This document shows positions 27,901-37,800 of a stretch of DNA of 64,000 nucleotides, piece after piece. The position numbers and the translations under genes were made by a program. The notes beneath the pieces are model-generated. The model was given only the letters and a program-made list of their open reading frames with translations. It was not told where the DNA came from and made no database searches. Each line of letters starts with the position of its first letter. The stretch's first letter is position 1. The DNA comes from Porites lobata (lineage: Eukaryota; Cnidaria; Anthozoa; Scleractinia; Poritidae): positions 157,001-221,000 of the forward strand of contig CALNXK010000296.1 of NCBI GenBank assembly GCA_942486035.1, written 5' to 3'.

Positions 27901-30900
27901 CGGCATATATGGTAACGCGCACCAATGGTTTAAGTCGTATTTAGAGAATCGTACTCAAATGTGCTCCATCAACGGATCGCTCTCTCAAAGCTGTTTATTA
28001 AGTTGTGGTGTTCCCCAGGGGACGATTTTAGGTCCATTATTATTTCTGTTATACATCAACGATCTTCCAAACTGTCTTTCAAATTGTGAGCCGAGGATGT
28101 ACGCTGATGACACCCACCTTACGTACGCAGGTGATAATGCAGACAATATTCAGTTGCATCTAAATCAAGATTTAGAAAATGTTCACAATTGGCTGAGAGC
28201 AAACAAACTTACTCTAAATATGACTAAAACCGAATTTATGCTTATCTAGGCAGAGGCTAAGTACTCTCACAGAGTCCCCGAGATTTGCAATTAATGATTT
28301 TGAAGTTAGCCAGGTCACTACTGCAAAATCACTTGGAGTGACCATCGATGACAGACTTGATTGGAGTGGCCATATCGAGAAAGTAACAAAGAAAGTCGCT
28401 TCTGGTGTTGGGGCCATAAAACGAATAAGGCACCTTGTCCCTCAGGCGACCTTACAACTAATATATCAAGCTTTAATACAGCCACACTTTGATTATTGCA
28501 ACATTGTTTGGGGAAACTGTGGGATAACCTTACGGAATAAGATTCAAAAGCTACAAAACAGAGCAGCCCGTGTTTTGACCTACTCAAGCTATGACGTAGA
28601 TGCTGGTCACCTTTTCAAACTTCTAGGGTGGAAAAACCTAGCTTGCCAGCAACAATTTCAAAGAGCTACGATGGTTTACAGGTCTCTGCACGGGTTGGCT
28701 CCAAACTATCTTAGTTCTAAATTTGAAAGGCGAGAAGTTGCATATAACCTAAGGGACTCTGAAAATAAACTCAATGTTCCATTACCGCGCACAAACTATT
28801 ACAAAAACAGCTTCAGATCGATCGATCGATGGATCGCTACATCAATGGATAACTAGATCGCTAGATCGGTGGATCGCTAGATCGATGAATCAGTAGATTG
28901 ATGGATTGCTAGATCGTTGAAATCCTAGATCGATGGATCGCTCGATGGATGAATCAGTAGATCGCTAGATCGGTAGCCTGCGAGCAAGCTCTCCTATTTG
29001 GGCGAGCGAAGCGAGTTTCGCGAGAACGCGCGTTCTCGCGAGGCTCGCTCAAATAGGATAGCTTGCTCGCAGGCTACTAGATCAGTGGATCGCTAGGTTG
29101 ATGAATCGCTAGAACCATGGATGAGTAGATCAATGGATCGCTAGACTGATGGATCTCTAGTTCAATGGATCGGGAGATCGATGGATCGCTAGATTGCTGG
29201 ATCACTAGATCGCTGGATCGCTAGATCGGTGGATAGCTAGATCGATGGATCGCTAGAACGATGGAACTCTAGATCGATGGATTGCTAGATCGATGGATCA
29301 TTACAATGTACAGGTACCTTAAAGGGCAGCATTTTGAACACTAAAGTGAATTACCTTATTGCTGACCAGGCCCTTCTTTAAGTCTACTTCCAGCATCAAG
29401 TTTTGATGCCCAGCAACCCATAAATGTGTCTCATCCCCCTGCAGCATGCACTGCAAGTCTGACAGGTCTGTCCCACTGAAATGAAACAAAGAGTTTGTCA
29501 CATTTGCTGCAAGGTACATGATTGTATGCATCCACTCCAAAGGGACCACCACCTTACCGTGGTGGAGTGGTTTGCGTGTTTCAGTGACCCATAGAGCTAT
29601 GTCGGCTGGAGTATTTGACTCCTAGTAAGGCCAACCATGCCGAACAGGTCGAAGGATAGAGGCCAGGCAAAGTGTGGTCCCCTGGTCCTCCAAGTTGGGT
29701 ATTGAGCTGAAGGCTGGTAACCCTTCTCCAGTAAACCCTGTTATTACAGAAACCAGAAGGACTCTGTGAAGGCCTTATGTGACGCGAGGCACAAAGAGGG
29801 TAGGTGAGGAGACATGATTATATACCATAAACTGCTGCTCCCGTCCTCAGTTATAAGCCTCCCACCCCTCCCCTAAGCCAACATTAACACTTACTTCTTA
29901 CTAATGGCAAAATGTTGGTTTAGGGGAGGGGTAGGTGGGCAGTTTCCTAGAAAGGTATAATGATCCGTTAAAGGCCTATCTGCTCGTAACCAGGAAAATA
30001 CATTCAGTTATAAGCTCCCCGCGTCCCCTCCCCGGATAATTATTAGCCCTCATTCAAATGTATTGAAATAATTTCAATTTATTATGCAAGTTAGGCCCTT
30101 TTTGGGGCTTTAGATCTTTGTTATTTTTTATATTAATAATTATGTAGTTTGGAGATACTAGCACCGTGTGCTACTCTACAATCCAAAATATAATAGTGCT
30201 ATGTAGAAAAATAATGGCCCGATCCCTAAGCTCCCTCAGATACATGTATAAGCCCTCTAAAACCCCTTAAGAAGCCCAGGGCTTACATGTATAAGCGGCA
30301 GTTTATGGTATGTAATGTGCCAGGAACCGTAAAAATTGCAGTTCAACTACTTGCCACTATTTAAATTATTTTCTTGCTGTCTACATGAGTTAAACAGTTT
30401 TTGAGATCACAAAGTGAATTATCCTGGCTAAAATCAGTGACCCCTACAGGCTAAGTCCCTAGTGGCATAGGTCTCTTCTCATTAATATACTCAATTGTTA
30501 AATTCAACGAGGTTGCATTTGTGCTACACAGGTGTAGGTTTCATCGCATGTAGCAGTCACAGAAAAATATGCTTCACCATTTGGAACAATTTGATGAAAG
30601 TTATGCAGAGCTCTCAGAACCCATCTGGATCCCTTATCAGTGACGTTTGCTGTTATTCGGTTTCAAAAGCACTGCATAACTGTAAACAAATTGTTGGTGT
30701 TGAAGAATATTTTTTTGTAATATAATGTCCAAACAGCGTTCATTCTCCCAACAACCCTCACTTAATTCCTTGTAACATTTTTAACAATTAAGTCATTGTA
30801 ATGTTCTATTAGGTTAGGCTATTGTAATGTTACTATTGGTATTGTAAAGAGCTTTGGATCAAGGCCTACATGTATATTCAAAAATTATTTGCCGAAGGCG

Positions 30901-31850
30901 AAGTTAATATTGTTGAATAATTGGGGATTATTCAACAATATTAACTGAGCCAGAGGTGAATATTTGTTTTAGTATATTCACAAAAAGTGATCTCAACAGA
31001 ATCAGAAAGGAAACCATTGAAAAAACAATGAGTTTGATTGATGGATGTATTCATGCGTGAACACGAAGCCGTAAACAGTAGTTGCACAAAAAGTTTAGAG
31101 TATCTTCAGACATGGCAAATGATAGTTTTAATCTTTTTGTATCGATTTTAGTAAGCTTTAGCATCAACAGTTTAAAAGAAAACGTTGAAAGTTTAAATGA
31201 CTACCCAATCCTGAGAAGAAACATAGAGCTTTATTTGTTTCTGTCAACTCACCGTGAATGAGAAAGTTTTTTTCGTTGCTTCTTGCAAATGCTGTCAACA
31301 GCGGCTACCATCAAGGTGAGCGTTGTTTATCTGAAGTGTTCTTTGCCTTGTTAACTTGCTGGCACGTACAATTTTTGAAAATATTTGCCTGCCTTTTTTC
31401 TCCATAAATTAAGTTCTATTTATAGGCAAAATTGGTCTTCCGAGTTCACAAAACAGGGACAAAGCAGCCTTGCTTTCCTCTGTAGTGGTAAACATTGCTT
31501 CGAGTGTACAAAAAGTCAGCTACAGTAAACCACTTCAAAATAAGTCACACTGTTTAAACACCATGAAGTCTTTTCTTACCTTCAAAGTCATCAACACTAG
31601 GATATTCTTGTATTTTCAAAAAGTTCTTACTATGAAACTTTAGCAAAACACCCAGTTTACAACAGCAATTTTGTTCTGCTTTATATTCACCACCTAGAGC
31701 GGTGAATATAACGGCATAGTCCGAGATAGCGATGCAATCAGATTGCTTGAATCACCAAAATCACTGAGTGTGTATATACTAAAAGTGTATGTTATTATTA
31801 TTATTATTAAAATTATTATTATTGTTATTATTACTATTATTATTAGTAGC

Positions 31851-31894
<44 letters not shown>

Positions 31895-34800
31895 TATTAT
31901 AAAATATACTAGAGTATTTGTGATTGATTTTCTCTCTCAACATCCGAGTCCAAACCATGGACTTTGGGAGGCAAAGAGGGTTTCTACTTGATGGAGAGTA
32001 ACCGCCTGTGAAGGTGGGCTTTAGAAAGGAGAGTTACTTTCTGGAGTTCATGAATGTTGATGTTGCCAGGGATTTTGTTGGTGTAGTTTTCCATGTCCTT
32101 CTTGATGGTGCCAAGGGCTCCCATAACCACCGGGACTGTTGTTGTTTTGAGCCCGCACATTCGCTCAACTTCGATTTCCAAGTCTTTGTATTTGGTAAGC
32201 TTTTCCGTGGTTTTGACTGAGGTGTTGGTGTCGAGGGGTATAGTCATGTCAATGAGAAGGCAGGTTTTGTCCGTCTTGTTCTTTAGCACAATGTCTGGCC
32301 TATTAGCTGCTATGGTCCTGTCATTGTGGATGGGCATGTCCCACAGGAAAGTGATGCTGTCATTCTTGGTGACAGCCTTGGGTTCATGCTCATACCATTG
32401 TTCCTTCACCTCAATGCCAAACTCTATGGAGATTTTCCAGTGCATGTGTGCAGCTGCCTTGTTGTGGCAGTGGGTGTATTTAGTTTTAGCCAGTTCAGGG
32501 CATCCTGAGACCAGCAGGTGGTCAATGGTCTTGTCGAAACGGCCACACAGTCTGCATTTTGGGTCCACGTCAGGCTTCTTTAAGATGTTGTATTGGTACA
32601 GCATGTTAGGAGGCTTTGATCTTGGGCTATCACTATTACTATTATCATTATTATTATCATTTTGCATTACTGTAATTCTTACCTGAGCCTAAAGATTCGT
32701 AGTCCTGGCCGAGAAGAGAAGCAGAGCTCATTGCAGGAAAGAGAGAGTATTCCATGGTCATTGGCTGTTACGTGACGGATTTCTTCATGATGAACTTTGA
32801 ATGATGTATACTTCTGTAACTCAGGACCAAAATATGATGCCAAGTAGCCCTGAACGAGTCAAACAAAACAGAAAAAAAAAGAGTCCATATGTTCAGGTTG
32901 TATATGAAAGCTACCTCTCCAACTGCTAATATAATCTCTGTTGCCAAGGAAACCTCTCCAAAACAGCCAATAAAAGCAAAAATGGCATCTCATATAAGGG
33001 GAAAGCATCTCATCTTAAGAAATGAGACTCTCATCTTGTGAGAATCATTGAGGCAGCAATTTTGGAATAAGTTTTGAATGAAATCTACAGAAAAGTCTGC
33101 GGATAATTGGTTCAGGTCCAGGGCACTGCTGTCAAGGTGCTGTCATGTTTTATGAGCCATGATCATGTCCTCAACTTGCAAAACTCAAAATACTGAAGAA
33201 GGTTTAGTCTGGAACAAGATGAGCATGTCAGCAAAAAACTATTCAAATGGCTTCTGAAAACCATTCTAATGGCACACTAAATTTTCAAAAACTCCAAACA
33301 GAAGGCTTGAAATGCTCAGAAATAAAAGTCAGGTGGATGTTGTTTTTCAGTTGTTGGCTGAGTGGAAAAGAATCAAGAAAAGCTATTATAAAGAAGCATG
33401 TCTACCGTTTTTATCACTAAAACATTGACAGAGGATTTGAGGAAGAGCATGGAAACACAAAGTTTGTAACACATGAAAGTGGGGTGAGTTGAAAACACTG
33501 ACCCCCAGTACGCAGACTACCCTACTTATCCCCATTCCACGTACTACCTTACGGACTACTCCGCAGACCAACCCATAGAGTACCCCTAGGGATTACAATA
33601 AAAGGTCAACCTAATTCACTTTTTAGGGTGCAAAGAGATACAAGAAACCTATCCTCATTCCTACTAAATAAACAGCCACCATCTTGCTTTTTCCTCGACC
33701 CAGTATTTCTTATTACAACCTAACTTGGTCCCCAGTATATGTGTTGATCCTTTTTAGAAGATTGAGGCCCAGGGACCCCTAAGATTTACGGTATTTCAGT
33801 ATTGAGGTTTTTTTCAAGCAGTATTTCAAAAATTTTGATTTCAATGTGAGGTATTGCTGGATAATCTAACCCCGCGGTATGCAGTTTTTCATCCTTTTGG
33901 CTGCTAACAGTATCATGGTAAAAGAATATCCTTCACGGTATTGTAGTACCATTTCTTTGTGCTCTACTGTCTAATACAGGTCAATACAGTGCGCACACAC
34001 AAAACTCAGTAAGCTGTACAGGTTAATAAAAGGTGCTACTTTTAAGAATTTAGACTTCAAGGTAAATGTCACAGATTACTCAATTTCTGACAGTTAATCT
34101 ATGATGAAACATGTTGGTAGGGGTTTGATCATTGTACCAAACAAATCAAGGTCTTCTCATCATTTATCACAATGTCTGAGGTTGATTACTGATGTATACA
34201 TGCTAGAGATAAACAAACATGAGAGATGAAAAAAAGCCTAAGTAATTGTGACCAATCATAGATGCAGTATTGGTATTTGGTCAATTTTTGACATGGTATT
34301 TTGGCATTTGTCATTAAAATGATATTATTTTTGAAGTTATAAAATTAATATATGAAAATCATATATGTGAACTGCGGAGTGAAGAAATTATGTGACAGAC
34401 GATCATCGCAGTTATACATGTACATACAACTTTTGCAGTTGTGAAAAGAAAGCCTGGAAAAAAAATTCAGGCTTGTACAGGATTCGAATCCCGTACAAGT
34501 CTGTTACGTACAAGTCCGTACAAGAATGTTTTTGAGGCTTCCTTTTTGCAACTGCAAAAGTTGCGTGTATAACTGCAATGATCTTCCTTAATATAAATAG
34601 TATTCCAGTATTGGTTACCCAGGGTTCTCAATAGATTTTTAAGTAGGAGGTGATCACTGATAAAGTAGGAGGCTCTTCAGCAAAGCCAGAGGTGTCAAAG
34701 CAAACCATCTAAGGTCCCGGTCCGGAATATTCCTAGAATGCATGCCTATACCTGTTAGTGTATAAAGCGTTATCTGAAGCTGAGAAGTACAATAAAGTTA

Positions 34801-37800
34801 CTAGCCTTACCGTTGCTGATGTTTGCATGTTCTATTTTGAAATTGAAGTTAGTCAAACTCCGAGTCGGAATAAAAGTCAGAATCACATTCACTCTCTTCC
34901 CGAGATAGACCCAATGCCAATATAACATCACTTTCATCAGAAATGGATTGTTGATTGAGAAAAGAATCCTCCAGAGTACTCTCTGTCTCACAAGCTTCTG
35001 TCTGACAAGCTGAATCAACTGAATGTGGAACTGCCACAAAAACAGTTGATTCTGTTTCAACAGGAACTTTAGGAGGGAGTTTCCTTCTGTTTTTCTTGTT
35101 ATTCCACAGAAGAACAGCTGATTAAATCAATTCATTACATTCAGGAGAATAAAGGTCAGGGCCATTGATTGAGATTAGCATCAAAGTATTAAGCATGTCA
35201 ACATTTATTCGGCTTCTGAGCCTTGTCTTCAACCTCTTTAAACAGCTTGCCCCTCTCTCTGGCCAGACATTTGACATAGGCAAAGAACTTGCAATTTCTG
35301 CGATCTGTGGTAGTAATTCAAACTGAAGTCCTTGTTTCAAGGTAATCAGCCTTTGCATACACCACTCTGTTGACGATTGTTGTCTCTTCTTAACTTCTGG
35401 CTTTTTCTTAGCCTGCTCTTTCTGCTGCTGCATTCCTGGTGAGGTGGCAGTTGTCCCTTCTGTACAAGATGTTGATTGTGCATGAGCTGTCTTCTTCTTG
35501 GGCTTGAGTTCCTCTGGGACTTTCTTCTTCCAGTTTGCAAGATCATATTTGAATTTTCTCCACTCGTCTTTCAACTGGGTAGCCTTCACAGCAGATTCTG
35601 AATAAAAGTGGTCTGCCATTGTTTTCACATCAATCTCACCATAGTCAGAAAAACCGACACCTCCAACATCTGGAACTAGCAATGGATCAAAGACTTGAAA
35701 TGCACTCACAACAGGCAAGGATTCCTGAAATCTGTCATTGATGTTGGATACTAAACATGTGATGTACTTGGATGACAGGTCGGACAGCTGCTTCTCTGTT
35801 CCCTGGTTCAGTTCTAGTGGTCTAAGCTCTGACAACTTCTGTATCACTGATGGCTTAGCTGAATCGTCACAAGTATTTGGTTGGTTACTTGTGTCCTGTT
35901 GCACAGCAGAGATGAGTTGAAGTCTTCCATTAACAGGATCCAAATCAGCTTTAACATTCTTGAGTGGAGTCATCTCCTTCTTAATTTTCTTCAACCTGTC
36001 AATTGTGTAGTCAACAGATGATTGCACGGTTGAGAAATTGGTATTGCTGTACTGAAAAGTTTTACTCAATTTTGAGAGCTCTGGGAGAACTTCTTTCAAA
36101 ATGTACACTGTTCCCAAGAATTTGGTTGTTCTTATTTCATGTAGAAGACCTTTAGCAGTAGCATCACTTGCTGATAACTCTGAGAGAGTAATGAGAATAG
36201 CTACATAATCAGCATACACTGCTTGTGTTGAAGCATCAAAGGAAAGGCATCTCGTTGAGCAAGCTTTCTTCAATTTCTTATGAGCTTTCTCGCTAACCTT
36301 GTCTGACACACTCAATTTCTTCACTTCAATTTGAACTTTTAGGTAAAGTGCTGTTCTTTTGGGAGAGTTCTCAAAGTATCTCCACAGTTGCTTCATCCAA
36401 CTTTGAACTGTAGTGATATACTTTATATCCTTTGCAGTATCTGTACATGAAAGAGCAAGACAGTGAGCTAAGCAATGAACATTGATGAGGGACTTGTTAA
36501 CTCTTTCCTTTAAAAGTGCAGCAACACCTGATTTATGGCCCGTCATCGCACTTGCTCCATCAGTAACAATTGATGCCAGTTTATTCAGCTCAAGTTTGAG
36601 AGACAAAAGCTTTGTTGTGGCAACTGTATAGATAGTGTTTGCATCAGCTGAGCTGGAGGCCTTGAGGAGGTCTTCAACAAAAAGGAAATTTGTTTTCACT
36701 TCCCCGTCATGAACATACTGTATGAAAGTTACTAATAATTCCAGAACTGAAATATCACTTACTTCATCCATTAAAATATCATAGCATCCAGCTTGAGTTG
36801 CTTGTTGTATGATTGTATCTTGGATTACTTCACCAATTGTTAGAAAAATATCACGAAGTGTTTCCTCACCTTTGTATGAAAAATATTTCATATGCTCTAC
36901 TCCAGATGTTTCAAGAAGTTTAAGAAGGGACAAAAGTTTGGAGTTGGCCACTTCATGTTTTGCCAGCCAATATGCTGACATAAAAGCAGAGAACATAGTC
37001 TTGTCTCCCTTAGCAGCTCTATCTGCCACGTCCTTAGCAAACTGAGAATTTTTCTGCAGTAGCTCTGCTTCAATGGCTGCCTTGTGACGATCAGAGTCAG
37101 CATGTGATTTTAATGCAGATTTCTTATATCTCGTTCCAGGTTTCCCGGTAAAGATATCAGCCTGGTTTTGTTTATTTCTTGTTTTGTGCTTGGAGCAGAG
37201 AATGCAGTACACTCCCTTGCCTTCAGCATATAAAAGCCAAAAAAATCCAGTCTGGTGGCAGTATGTGAGCTCTTTATCAGAGAGCCATTTGTGCTGGAAT
37301 TTATCTTTCTTTCCATGAAATAAACTTGCATCTGAATTGCTAACACTTTGACAATTTTGCTCAAGGCAGTGAAAATATGAGTGATGTGCACAAGAAATGT
37401 CATCAACAAAGTCAAACGTATCAGAGATTAACTTTCTCATCTCACATGGTTCTATAACAGGCTTGGATAAAACTGGGTTTGGTAAAGAACAACCACTGGC
37501 ACTGCTTGAAAGAGGTCGAGAAATGCTTGAGGAAGAACTTTCCATGCTTGGGGAACCGGCAGCACAAGAAGAACTGTAAATACTTGGCTCACCACATTCT
37601 TCAACATTTGTTGGGGTTGGTGGGGGCTCAGGTTCTTTGCCTGAAAAATAAAATGCTGTAAGGCTTGTTCCAGGAAATAAAAACAACTATAATGACAGTG
37701 ATGAAAAAACTGAAAAACTTTATTAATAGTACATGATGTTGTAAGGCCTTGACGGCTTATCATATACGTCGGCTTTCAGAGTGATAAAAAATTTGTCCTG

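Larger units (their letters stand above)
19280..29302. repeat. GATC-rich satellite (8-base unit) filling PAN2 intron 3
   Basis: An array of 8-base words of the form GATCNNTR, often paired as GATCGATGGATCGCTA (16 bases). It spans 10.0 kb including a LINE (26274-28815) and a MITE (28974-29076), leaving about 7.4 kb of satellite. GATC occurs nearly every 8 bases. Orientation flips between 19885 and 21312. Higher-order copies are visible. There is no long open frame, because stop codons (CTAG) recur in every frame. Its right edge is about 50 bases from the exon 3 donor. Confidence 0.95.

Noticed and set aside
19280..29302. CRISPR array
   Set aside because: There are no unique spacers; the array is a continuous 8-base satellite in an animal intron.
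31984..32686. Plus-strand ORF of 197 codons opposite the R2-like fragment
   Set aside because: Shadow of the minus-strand frame, which carries the zinc knuckle and endonuclease motifs.
34480..34500. tRNA B-box-like GGATTCGAATCC
   Set aside because: The motif is self-complementary at a hairpin centre and no tRNA arms or A box surround it.
34849..35037. Separate acidic ORF downstream of the hAT gene
   Set aside because: It is in the same frame as the transposase and continues it beyond the TAA at 35122, so it is annotated with that gene.
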